Shown piece after piece: positions 56,291-64,000 of a stretch of 64,000 nt of DNA (within the stretch, counting starts at the first letter, position 1; each line of letters starts with the position of its first letter). The translations under genes were made by a program, and so were the position numbers. The stretch lies in contig NZ_JAKWJO010000001.1 in NCBI RefSeq assembly GCF_022760995.1, positions 1,097,944 through 1,161,943 of the forward strand, read 5' to 3'. This DNA comes from Dyella sedimenti. GTDB lineage: Bacteria > Pseudomonadota > Gammaproteobacteria > Xanthomonadales > Rhodanobacteraceae. The notes beneath the pieces were generated by a model. That model made no database searches. It saw nothing but the letters and a program-made list of their open reading frames with translations, and was not told where the DNA came from.

Positions 56291-57265
56291 ATGGCCCAGA
56301 TTTACGCCCGCATCACCGGCACCGGCAGCGCGCTGCCCGAGCGCGTGGTGACCAACGCCGATCTCGAGAAGATCGTCGAGACCAGCGACGAATGGATCCG
56401 CACCCGCACCGGCATCCAGCGCCGCCACATCGCCGCGGAAGGCCAGACCACCGGCGACCTGGCCACCGAGGCCGCGCAGCGTGCCCTCGAGGCGGCCGGC
56501 GTCAAGGCCTCCGAGCTCGACCTGATCGTGCTGGGCACCACCACTCCCGACATCATCTTTCCCTCCACCGCCTGCCTGGTGCAGCACCGCCTGGGCGCCA
56601 ACGGCTGCGCCGCCTTCGACGTCAACGCCGCCTGTTCGGGCTTCGTCTACGCGCTGGGCATCGCCGACAAGTTCATCCGTAGCGGCCAGTCCAGGAAGGT
56701 GCTGGTGATCGGCGCGGAAACGCTGACCCGGATGGTCGACTGGAGCGAGCGCGAGACTTGCGTGCTGTTCGGCGACGGCGCTGGCGCGGTGGTGCTGGAA
56801 GCTTCCGGCGAGCCCGGCATCTACGCCACGCTGCTGCACGCCGACGGCGGCTTCAAGCACCTCCTGTACAACCCCGTGGGCGTCTCGGCCGGTTTCACCG
56901 ACGAGCCCAACCATGGCGTGCGCATCAACATGTCCGGCCGCGAAGTGTTCAAGGTCGCGGTGAAGACGCTCGACTCGCTGGTCGACGAAACCCTGCAGGC
57001 CGCCGGCATGGAAGCCTCGCAGATCGACTGGCTGATCCCGCACCAGGCCAACCTGCGCATCATCGAGGCCACGGCCAAGCGCCTGGAGATGCCGATGGAG
57101 CAGGTGATCGTGACCGTGCACGAGCACGCCAACACCTCCTCCGGCTCGGTGCCGCTGGCGCTGGACTACGCGGTACGCTCGGGCAAGGTGCAGCGCGGCC
57201 AGAACCTGCTGCTGGAGGCGTTCGGCGGTGGCTTCACCTGGGCGTCGGCGCTGCTGCGCTACTGA
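56291..57265 (+). CDS. fabH: Beta-ketoacyl-ACP synthase III
   Basis: 324-residue KAS III that starts fatty acid synthesis. Catalytic Cys in NAACSGFVYAL (near 114), His in PHQANLRI and Asn in EHANTSSGS. Start MAQIYARI at 56291; the upstream frame crosses the rpmF-fabH gap. fabD normally follows in this group; here a terminator and foreign-looking DNA follow instead. Confidence 0.96.
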   Translation: MAQIYARITGTGSALPERVVTNADLEKIVETSDEWIRTRTGIQRRHIAAEGQTTGDLATEAAQRALEAAGVKASELDLIVLGTTTPDIIFPSTACLVQHRLGANGCAAFDVNAACSGFVYALGIADKFIRSGQSRKVLVIGAETLTRMVDWSERETCVLFGDGAGAVVLEASGEPGIYATLLHADGGFKHLLYNPVGVSAGFTDEPNHGVRINMSGREVFKVAVKTLDSLVDETLQAAGMEASQIDWLIPHQANLRIIEATAKRLEMPMEQVIVTVHEHANTSSGSVPLALDYAVRSGKVQRGQNLLLEAFGGGFTWASALLRY

Positions 57266-57773
57266 TCGCCTGTCGTCGCTCCACGCTAATTGGTAGCAAA
57301 TGCCCCAAGATCGGCCAGCCAAATTTTGGGGGCGGCCATGGTTTGGCGAATCCCTTTCTAACTCGTTGATAATTAAACGCCCCGTCTGTCGGGGGCGTTT
57401 TTTGGCGCGGGGCCAGGGAGAACGCCCTACTCGGTTGGATTGACCTGCCTCAGGTCTCCGGCCAAGACGGGCTCGCCGACAAGCCGCCTGTCAGGGAAGT
57501 GCGGCCCAGGTCAAAAGTCATCCCTCTAGGCTAAGGATGGCCTTTTGCCGCCGCATCTTCTCCAGTCGAGGCACTGATCTCTGTCACGCCATTATTGGCT
57601 GCGGCGGTAGCCGGCTGCGTGACGGGCATATATGGCATCTTGCACGAAGGCCGGGATAGGGGGTCACCTTGTCCGATTTGGCGCCTGCCGTGCCTAGACG
57701 GGAGGAGCCCCGAACTGCCAGATGTCGAGGCCAGCGATCGACAGGAAAGGGCTACGCAGATAGTATTAGCCGA
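57266..57773. other. 508-bp gap at the left edge of the island
   Basis: After the fabH stop there is a terminator at 57375-57401 and then about 370 bases with no supported gene. Weak frames on both strands (for example 57531-57782) show no family likeness. Base composition begins to shift toward A/T in its last part. A TAGTATTAG sequence lies just upstream of the methyltransferase start; no convincing ribosome site. Confidence 0.55.
57375..57401 (+). terminator. Terminator after fabH
   Basis: Stem AAACGCCCC / GGGGCGTTT with loop GTCTGTCG, then six T. Marks the end of the yceD-rpmF-fabH transcript. Confidence 0.88.
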
Positions 57774-58889
57774 ATGAATCAACCTACCGTAATCGACCTC
57801 TTCTCAGGCGTCGGCGGCCTAAGCCTTGGTGCAGCTCGCGCCGGCTTTAGAATCGCTGGAAGCGTTGAGCTCGACCAGATCGCATCGGCGTCTCACGCCT
57901 TCAATTTTCCAAGCACAAAGCATTTGACAGAGGATGTCTCGATGCTGACCGGCCGCGGCCTACTGAGGGAATGCGGCGTCCGGTCAGCGGCGTTGGCCGG
58001 TCTTATCGGCGGGCCGCCATGCCAAGGATTCAGCGCAATCGGTAGGCGCGATAGCAATGATCCGCGCAACCAGCTCTTCGGCGAATTCTTCAGATTGGTT
58101 GCCGAAACGCGTCCTGCCTTTTTCGTCGCTGAAAACGTGCCTGGTATCCTTCGCGAAGAAAACGCAAAGATCATTCAACAAGCCTTTGCCCGGTTACCTG
58201 CACAGTATCAGGTCCTCACCCCTCTCAAGGTTCGGGCGAGTGACTATGGTGCTCCCACAATCCGGACGCGTGTTTTCTTTATTGGATTCGACCCGTCGCG
58301 CATCAATCTACTCACGGCATCAAACTTTGCTCCTGACCCAGGTATAGAGCCGGTTTACGTAAAGCACGCATTGCGAGGACTGCCGGATGTAGACGCTGAC
58401 TGGCAGGCGGAGGCGCAGAGCTGGCGGACGGTCAAACCCTATGCTGGTGGAAGTTTTGGAGAGCGCCTAAATGGGTTCATCCCCGAAGGTGTTGGCAATC
58501 CGAGCGCGCTGGAACGCGTAGCTGCCAGGAAAGTCTCCGGTTTTTTGGGAACGAAACACTCCGACTCTACCGTTGCTCGCTTCGACGCTCTTGGCGCCGG
58601 AGAGATCGATTCCGTATATCGCTCCCCTCGGCTCGATCCAAACGGCTTTTGTCCGACGCTCCGCGCGGGCACAACGAGAGAAAAGGGCAGCTACCAAGCT
58701 GTGCGGCCGATCCATCCAAAGAAACCACGCGTTATATCGCCGAGAGAAGCCGCGAGGCTTCAAGGCTTCCCCGACTGGTTCGTGTTTCATCCAACAAAGT
58801 GGCACGCGTTCCGCCAGATCGGAAACAGCGTAAGCCCTATCGTGGCGGAACACTTACTGGCAAAAATTAGCGCAGCTCTTACAAGCTGA
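57774..58889 (+). CDS. DNA (cytosine-5) methyltransferase
   Basis: 371-residue C5 methylase with all main motifs: motif I LFSGVGG (9-15), motif IV GGPPCQGFS with catalytic C83, motif VI ENV (120-122), motif VIII IRTRVFFIG, motif IX/X with REAARLQGFPDWF and GNSVSP. The variable target-recognition part (about 210-310) is short. Start at ATG 57774, eight residues before motif I. Codon use and lower GC differ from the core genes. It converges on the methyltransferase-like gene, overlapping by 11 bp. Methylation target unknown. Confidence 0.94.
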   Translation: MNQPTVIDLFSGVGGLSLGAARAGFRIAGSVELDQIASASHAFNFPSTKHLTEDVSMLTGRGLLRECGVRSAALAGLIGGPPCQGFSAIGRRDSNDPRNQLFGEFFRLVAETRPAFFVAENVPGILREENAKIIQQAFARLPAQYQVLTPLKVRASDYGAPTIRTRVFFIGFDPSRINLLTASNFAPDPGIEPVYVKHALRGLPDVDADWQAEAQSWRTVKPYAGGSFGERLNGFIPEGVGNPSALERVAARKVSGFLGTKHSDSTVARFDALGAGEIDSVYRSPRLDPNGFCPTLRAGTTREKGSYQAVRPIHPKKPRVISPREAARLQGFPDWFVFHPTKWHAFRQIGNSVSPIVAEHLLAKISAALTS

Positions 58890-59865
58890 CCCTGACGAAC
58901 TCCGGATAGATTCGATAGTAAGTGCCGAACGAATTCACGGATTTCGCAGGGATACCCTCGGGAGCAATCAACTCGCCAAGGAGATTTTTGGCTTGCGCAA
59001 CGGTTCCATTTGGCTGAAGGGATTCGAGCGCCAAACGTTCCCGCGCTGATAAAACGGGCAGGTCGATCTCAAGCGGGTACTGCCAGTCCATGCGAGCAAA
59101 CGGCCAGTGGCACAACCTGCTGTCCTGCGGAAAAGTCGGCACGTTAGTCTTGGCTGGATCCAAGACGATTCCAGTTGCCGTAAGCATCATCGTGCCATCA
59201 GAGTAAACGAACGCCGTAAGGGGTTGGACAACTAGGTTCGATGCATTCACCCCTCGCTTTGCTGCCAAATGCACGGCGTGAAGGAGCAACGTCGGAAATT
59301 TATCGGGCCTAAAGTCCGCGTCGGTAATCGTGAGTGGTTTGTCAGCACCTACCCTGGCCTCGAACTCTTGGCGTCTTAGAGTAACTAGCTCCTTCGGAGA
59401 AAGGCCTGCGGTACCTTCCCTAAGTGCAGCTACCGACGCGTTAAGCGTGACCTTGAAAATATCCCCGTGAGCCAGTTTGTTGACGAGCTTCGCCGTGTCA
59501 TCAAGCTGTTGTTTAAGCTCGCCTGGTGAGGTGAAGTCCAGCCAGACAACTGTGGGAAACTCGGAGTTGAACTCGTCGATATAGGTGGACGAGTCCTGCA
59601 AAACAAACTTCACGCAACTCAATGGACAATTAAATTTCTGCCGTGCCTGAACGACTGGGTCGCGCTCGATGCACACCATATTGGAGATGCGCGTCGCGGA
59701 ATGAATTGCCTTAAAATCCTCCATAAATGGACCACCAAAGCCGATGTATTGGTAGTCCGAAATGTTGAACGAGGTACGTCCGATTCGATTGAGAACGTCT
59801 AGAAACAGAGAGCGCTCAACTGCTTTATTCGGGCGCAGGTGATATGCAATGTTACCGCCACTCAT
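58879..59865 (-). CDS. Rossmann methyltransferase-like protein of the island
   Basis: 328-residue protein, not assigned to a characterised family. It has the outline of a class I methyltransferase: YIGFGGPFMEDF (about 40-51) as a motif I-like loop, an acidic CIERDP (65-70) at the end of strand 2, and VVWLDFTSP (106-114) where motif IV would lie. The opening GNIAYHLRPNKAVER is distinctive. The C-terminal half may bind a partner. Its start overlaps the GHKL gene stop by ATGA (59862-59865), so the two proteins are probably made together. Whether it methylates anything is unknown; it could be a target-recognition or inactive scaffold protein. Confidence 0.7.
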   Translation of the reverse strand: MSGGNIAYHLRPNKAVERSLFLDVLNRIGRTSFNISDYQYIGFGGPFMEDFKAIHSATRISNMVCIERDPVVQARQKFNCPLSCVKFVLQDSSTYIDEFNSEFPTVVWLDFTSPGELKQQLDDTAKLVNKLAHGDIFKVTLNASVAALREGTAGLSPKELVTLRRQEFEARVGADKPLTITDADFRPDKFPTLLLHAVHLAAKRGVNASNLVVQPLTAFVYSDGTMMLTATGIVLDPAKTNVPTFPQDSRLCHWPFARMDWQYPLEIDLPVLSARERLALESLQPNGTVAQAKNLLGELIAPEGIPAKSVNSFGTYYRIYPEFVRVSL

Positions 59866-61259
59866 ACTTCAAGCTCCCTGAGTGCGCGTGCAAAGCACTC
59901 TTCACCGACCTCGGAGGGCTTGGCATCAGGCGTCCCGAAGAATTCCTGGGAAAGTAGCTTGATCTCTGACTCTGGTTTCGAAAATCTCACCCATCGATCC
60001 GTGAACGTTTGCGGAGCCGGAAGATCAGGACGTGACTGTTCGCCGCCAATGGTCTTTCGTATCGCCGTGAACTTCAGATCACTGCGCTTTGCAACCTCTT
60101 CCGGAAGAACAGTCGTAAGGGCTGGGCTTTGCGCCTCCCGCTCCTTGCGCTCAGTAGGGCGTTTTTTCCAGCGGTTCGTATAGTTAGTAAATAGTTTCAG
60201 GCCATCCCGCATAAAATCTTTGACCTGCAAATAAAGCTCGCTGTTCGCGTCTACGCCGCGTTTCGTTGTTGTAAGCGGCAGCTTGGAAGGGTCGTTCGAT
60301 CTAAAAATTACGACACCCGCGATCGCTACGAACTGAGTGTGATACGCCGGTACCGTCGCTTCGCCCCACCCTGTTAGCCTTGTCTTGTCGGCGTAGAGCA
60401 CAACGCGATCATTGCAGATGATCGTCCACCCGGCGTTCTCTGTCGAAGCACGGCCTTCGAGCTCTTGTTCCTCCTCCTCCTCAGTGGGTGATGTTCTGTA
60501 CAAGCCCACGGAAAGATAAACGTCCACACCATCTGGCTGTCCTTGGCGACGATATACATAAGGGGCGATCCCTTGGCCAGCGTGATCCCTTTTCTCCTCC
60601 ATCAGGAAGCCTATTTTCTTCGCGCCGGCCTCCTTGCCGTTTACGGTGACCGTGAACCCCTTCTCAATAATGTAGCTGTAGTACGCCCTTACATCGTCCA
60701 GGAACTCATTTAGGAATTCTTCCTGCGAGAAGCTGCGGGAGATGCCGGGTCGCAGTTGTTCGACATGAATGGTCGTTCCATGGACTTGATCGGGGCGATT
60801 GGTGATGTCGACCATCTCCAGTTCCCACAAATCGTCGTTCCCCATCCATTCGGGAGTGATCTCTACTGAGAAAGACCTGTCCCCCCTCAGACTCGTAACC
60901 TTCGCAGAAGTGCCCATTTTGAAGATTGCGCGCTTCATGCCGATCCCGTACAACCCTACAGTTGGAAGATCCTCATCCAGGTCTTTCTCTTTACGGCCAA
61001 GTCGGAAGGCGCTTCGCTCGGCAACATCGAAGGGAATTCCACCGCAGTTGTCGGTAATCGTGAACGAGTTTTCGTCAAAGCGGATGTCAGCGCGATAATT
61101 TTCGTAGGGGTTAACCGCGTCTGCAGCAGGTTGCGTCATTCGCATTGCTCCATCAACGCAATTGTCTAGGAGGTCGAGCAATGCGTCCTTAAGCTCAATG
61201 TCCCTGACTAACATTTCGACGAAGAATCTTTTCGCCGGAAAAGCCCGTGCCATTGTCAC
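59862..61259 (-). CDS. GHKL ATPase 1 (MutL/MORC-like, HATPase_c_3)
   Basis: 465-residue cytosolic ATPase. N-box DLLDNCVD (D29xxxN33, Asp at the usual catalytic Glu place), G1 ITDNCGGIP (68-76), G2 GLYGIGMKRAI (102-112). The later transducer-like domain includes IICNDRVVLY, found also in GHKL 2. The C-terminus (about 370-465) is charged and shows no known nuclease motif. GTG start at 61259, or ATG at 61253; the GTG overlaps an upstream TAG stop. Read together with the methyltransferase-like gene. Likely clamps or signals on DNA, by analogy with MutL and MORC; unproven. Confidence 0.85.
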   Translation of the reverse strand: MTMARAFPAKRFFVEMLVRDIELKDALLDLLDNCVDGAMRMTQPAADAVNPYENYRADIRFDENSFTITDNCGGIPFDVAERSAFRLGRKEKDLDEDLPTVGLYGIGMKRAIFKMGTSAKVTSLRGDRSFSVEITPEWMGNDDLWELEMVDITNRPDQVHGTTIHVEQLRPGISRSFSQEEFLNEFLDDVRAYYSYIIEKGFTVTVNGKEAGAKKIGFLMEEKRDHAGQGIAPYVYRRQGQPDGVDVYLSVGLYRTSPTEEEEEQELEGRASTENAGWTIICNDRVVLYADKTRLTGWGEATVPAYHTQFVAIAGVVIFRSNDPSKLPLTTTKRGVDANSELYLQVKDFMRDGLKLFTNYTNRWKKRPTERKEREAQSPALTTVLPEEVAKRSDLKFTAIRKTIGGEQSRPDLPAPQTFTDRWVRFSKPESEIKLLSQEFFGTPDAKPSEVGEECFARALRELEV

Positions 61260-61543
61260 TATGTGCTCCTTATTCCCGCGTGATCGCCAGTCCGTCCTAG
61301 GCCCAGGCGCAGGGCCTTAGAAGTCATTTTGCCACTGATCGCGGTATAGCGCTCTCCCTGCGCGTGCACTAGGGCCTTGTCCAGCTGCCGCGACCATTCG
61401 CATCTAGCCTGGCGCCCCGCATTAGCGGCGTCAAAGGTAGCGGGAGGGGGTGGAACGCCTCGGGGCTCGGCGCGCTTTCTTCAGATAGGAAATAAGCGTC
61501 AGTCCGCTCATGCGGAAAGTCGGTTCTGACGATTTCTGCAAGG
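61260..61543. other. Gap with a possible small or decayed frame
   Basis: No complete gene. On the minus strand a 67-codon open stretch without ATG ends in a TAG that shares its last base with the GTG start of GHKL 1 (61259). A GTG at 61369 would give a 36-residue peptide. Another frame starts with ATG at 61511 (MSGLTLISYLKK) and stops after 26 codons; a one-base shift would join it to the first. Could be a decayed small gene. Confidence 0.35.
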
Positions 61544-61966
61544 CTATATTGCGGAGCCCCGCCTCGCTATAAGGATCTCAGCAATCCGGTCGACGCATGC
61601 GGACGGTGATTGTTTCAGTTCGTGTCCCCAGACCCGAACTACCTTCCAGCCGGCTCTACGAAGTTTGGCGAAATTCCTTCGGTCGCGCTTTCGGTTGTTT
61701 TCAATCTTCTGCTGCCAGAAAGGCGGTAACGTGTGTTGCCAACTGGCAAATCGATACCCATGCCAGAAATCGCCATCCACAAAAATGGCGACCCGCTCCT
61801 TTGAGAAAACAATATCGGGGCATCCCGCCAACGTGCGCACATGCTTCCTAAATCTGTAGCCGCGACGGTGAAGTCCCGACCGCAACACGAGCTCTATTCC
61901 CGTGTCCTTACTTCGGATGCGGGCCATAAGGCTACTGCGCTGCGCAGGCGTCAGGCGATCAGCCAT
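61544..61966 (-). CDS. vsr: Vsr-like very short patch repair endonuclease
   Basis: 140-residue PD-(D/E)XK nuclease. MARIRSKDTGIEL (14-26), PDIVF with D51, FVDGDFWHG (62-70) with H69. Compared with E. coli Vsr, catalytic H64 is Asp and Cys66 is Asp, and the later Cys ligands of the structural zinc are absent, so this is the DGDFWHG subgroup common in R-M loci. May repair T:G mismatches from 5-methylcytosine or act as a nuclease in the system. First gene on this strand; 284 bp to GHKL 1. Confidence 0.9.
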   Translation of the reverse strand: MADRLTPAQRSSLMARIRSKDTGIELVLRSGLHRRGYRFRKHVRTLAGCPDIVFSKERVAIFVDGDFWHGYRFASWQHTLPPFWQQKIENNRKRDRRNFAKLRRAGWKVVRVWGHELKQSPSACVDRIAEILIARRGSAI

Positions 61967-62108
61967 GGGGATATCTCCGGCGTTTCCTCAGTTGCATAAG
62001 GGCTGGAGCAATGATATGCACAGTTGGCGACAGGCCGCAGCCCTAAAGCCTGGGCCAGTGGTTGCCGATAAAGAGGCGATAGTCTAGACAACAAGCTCAG
62101 CTTCATGG

Positions 62109-63806
62109 ATGGCGTTAACAATGGCGAAGACAAGCACGTTTGCGGTCAATCAGGGGATCGATCCTCGTTACCTACAGAGCATCTTGACGAAAGATGTCAC
62201 GGTACTCGAAGGCATATTCGACCTTATCGATAACTCCATCGATGCCGCTCGAGATCGCCTGCTGGATGCCGCTGTGGCATCGGATGAGTATGGGCTGCCA
62301 GCCAGTTATGAAGGACTGGAGGTTTCGCTGCGATTTGCGAAGACCAGTATCACTTTCAGGGATAACGGCTCAGGCATTACTGAACAAGACCTCACAAATC
62401 GCACATTCGTTATCGGTGCTGCAACACATCATCGATTTGGTCTTGGCTGGTTTGGTATAGGTTTGAAACGTTCGCTAATCCGCTTGGGTAAGACGTACCT
62501 TCTCCATACGGATGACGGAAGCACATCTTCAAAGATTGAATTCAACGCCAGCGACATGCTCGATAGGCCTGGCGTCCCTTTAGTCGGACATCGCCTTCGC
62601 AGTAAGAAAAAGACCCGAACGATCGTGCACATCTCGGATCTCCGTGATGGCGTTAGACACGAAATTGGCGCTGAGGACTGGCTTGACATTGTGCGGAAGA
62701 ATCTTGCCAGGCGGTATGGAATTTTCGTTGCCAAGGGCCTCAAGCTTACGGTTAACGGAAAGGCTGTGCCGGTTTTTGGTCCCGCCATCCGGCTGAAAGG
62801 TCCCGTAGAAAGAAAGTCAACCAACTTTCCGGCGAAGGACGGAGTGCGCGTATTTATCGACTCAGGAATGCATGCGGACTATCGGTTGACCGGGGAGAAG
62901 GACTATTCAACGGTCAAATCAAAGATCGCATCCCTGAGCGACCAATACGGCTGGTACTTCGTATGCAATGATCGGATAGTCAAGGTTGCAAGCCGAGATC
63001 GCCATCTCGGATGGAAGACCAGCTGGCACCCGGAATATAACGGCTTTGTTGGTTGGGTGAGGTTTGTCGCCGAGGACCCTGAGAAGCTTCCGTGGGATAC
63101 AAAGAAAACATCAATCGAACCCAGCGCGCCAGTATTTCGGCAGATAGTCGATAGCCTGCAGAATCTGGCCGATGCCTATCGCGCGAAGAACAGACAATCC
63201 CGCAAGAAAACTATCCAGCATGAAGTGGAAGGGGCTGGTGGCACGCAGGTTGGCCCCCAATCCGAACCGCCAACTCGAATTAAGCCGAAGAAGAACGAAC
63301 ATAATGACCTGTGGAGATTTCTTCTTCCGAACGTTGAGGTCGCGCTTACGAGCAAGAAAGTCAGGTCGATGGTCGAAGAGGCAGAAAATCTTCCTGTGGA
63401 GCACTGCTATGCGGGGTCGCTCTTGTTGCGTGCGATCGTAGAGATAGCACTTTTCGAACACATTAAGCTGTCCGGAAATTACCGCGCGGTGCAGGGCATG
63501 GTGTTTGAAAAGCAGGAGCGCGACGGAAGGCCGTTCACTGATGCACAAAAGAGAGCTTTCCGCCCAACGTTTAGCGACGCGCTCGATTGGCTATGCGCAC
63601 ATGACGAGTATTTCCCAGTCGAAGTTCGGCGAGAGTGCGCAAGATCACGAACGAAGTTCAAGACCCATCTAAAGGAATTGAACGGAGTTGCTCACGAAGA
63701 CGAGCTTACCGACAGCGGCAAGCTGAAAATCATCAGAAACGACACGTGGCCTCTCTTGAAATTTTTGCTGGGTAGTGCTCCTCACGGAAACGGAGTGGTG
63801 AAGTAA
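62109..63806 (+). CDS. GHKL ATPase 2 (MutL/MORC-like) with helical C-terminus
   Basis: 565-residue ATPase. N-box DLIDNSIDAA (D38xxxN42), G1 FRDNGSGI (83-90), G2 GLGWFGIGLKRS (111-122), and FVCNDRIVKV (near 285), a motif shared with GHKL 1. After a Lys/Pro-rich linker (about 365-400), residues 400-560 form an all-helical domain containing RTKFKTH (R-x5-H) and LNGVAHED, loosely like HEPN or DUF4145 regions. Divergent from vsr (142-bp gap). Start ATG 62109 or 62121. Likely a second sensor/effector ATPase of the same locus. Confidence 0.83.
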   Translation: MALTMAKTSTFAVNQGIDPRYLQSILTKDVTVLEGIFDLIDNSIDAARDRLLDAAVASDEYGLPASYEGLEVSLRFAKTSITFRDNGSGITEQDLTNRTFVIGAATHHRFGLGWFGIGLKRSLIRLGKTYLLHTDDGSTSSKIEFNASDMLDRPGVPLVGHRLRSKKKTRTIVHISDLRDGVRHEIGAEDWLDIVRKNLARRYGIFVAKGLKLTVNGKAVPVFGPAIRLKGPVERKSTNFPAKDGVRVFIDSGMHADYRLTGEKDYSTVKSKIASLSDQYGWYFVCNDRIVKVASRDRHLGWKTSWHPEYNGFVGWVRFVAEDPEKLPWDTKKTSIEPSAPVFRQIVDSLQNLADAYRAKNRQSRKKTIQHEVEGAGGTQVGPQSEPPTRIKPKKNEHNDLWRFLLPNVEVALTSKKVRSMVEEAENLPVEHCYAGSLLLRAIVEIALFEHIKLSGNYRAVQGMVFEKQERDGRPFTDAQKRAFRPTFSDALDWLCAHDEYFPVEVRRECARSRTKFKTHLKELNGVAHEDELTDSGKLKIIRNDTWPLLKFLLGSAPHGNGVVK

Positions 63807-64000
63807 CACCATACTCATTACGAGGCAAAGGATCGCTCTTCGGCATCACCTTGGGCGGTACAGAACAGACGCGGTAACGGCGCCGAGATGTTTTACGAGC
63901 GGGTGATTGAGCGTTACGCGTTCATGGACGACGTTTAAGAGCCGCTAACAAAACTCCGGAAGATTCCGTAAGCAGATGATCGAGCAGGCAAGCGACAGCC
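63807..64000. other. Right window edge, possible insertion-sequence remnant
   Basis: A short frame ends MFYERVIERYAFMDDV then stop (63888-63938), followed by AGAGCCGCTAACAAAACTCC. This is suggestive of the 3' end of a transposase plus terminal repeat, but too short to assign. Confidence 0.25.

Noticed and set aside
57531..57782. 83-codon minus-strand frame at the island edge
   Set aside because: Low-complexity Ser/Ala composition, no start signals, overlaps the methylase start.

Overview
The window is about 64 kb of a high-GC gammaproteobacterial chromosome. Gene content points to the Xanthomonadales, most likely Rhodanobacteraceae (Dyella, Frateuria, Rhodanobacter or Luteibacter type). The signs are the order comEC-exbB-exbD-msbA-lpxK, a Kdo kinase, kynurenine 3-monooxygenase, a MetX-type acyltransferase and REP elements built on TGTRGGAGCGCACC. 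The genus is inferred from recognised families; no database was searched.

About 1-57.3 kb is ordinary core genome. From the left: the 3' part of a BvgS/EvgS-like hybrid sensor kinase, a lipoprotein, a type IV pilin, an ArsR regulator with an Old Yellow Enzyme reductase, tRNA-Leu, a cysteine dioxygenase, and a long minus-strand run ccmABCDEFGHI-metX preceded by kmo and a DUF3293 gene. Then come phbB and phaR (polyhydroxyalkanoate), a marR-OMF-emrA-emrB efflux operon, tatD, two glycine-zipper lipoproteins and ygfZ. The succinate dehydrogenase operon sdhCDAB follows, flanked by the assembly factors SDHAF4 and SdhE. An envelope block (lol permease, lolD, comEC, exbB, exbD, msbA, lpxK, a heptosyltransferase-like gene, kdkA, an MBL protein) comes next. 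The informational block tRNA-Ser, 4.5S RNA, dnaX, ybaB, recR, hinT is followed by slp, a moxR-DUF58-tgpA operon, a GT39 gene, maf, and yceD-rpmF-fabH.

After the fabH terminator (about 57.4 kb) the composition becomes visibly richer in A/T and a defence-type island begins. It encodes a C5 cytosine methyltransferase, a Rossmann methyltransferase-like protein, a first GHKL ATPase, a Vsr-like endonuclease and a second, divergent GHKL ATPase. It sits where fabD would be expected and runs off the right edge. This looks like a restriction-modification-related system of the kind where MutL/MORC-like ATPases accompany a methylase and a Vsr nuclease. The combination of two GHKL ATPases with a methyltransferase-like partner and no conventional restriction endonuclease is the most promising undescribed item here.

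Small repeats are a second theme. Five paired REP elements (REPINs) lie in the core part; one sits in frame inside the signal-peptide region of ccmH. Two or more larger C/G-rich inverted repeats lie inside operons.
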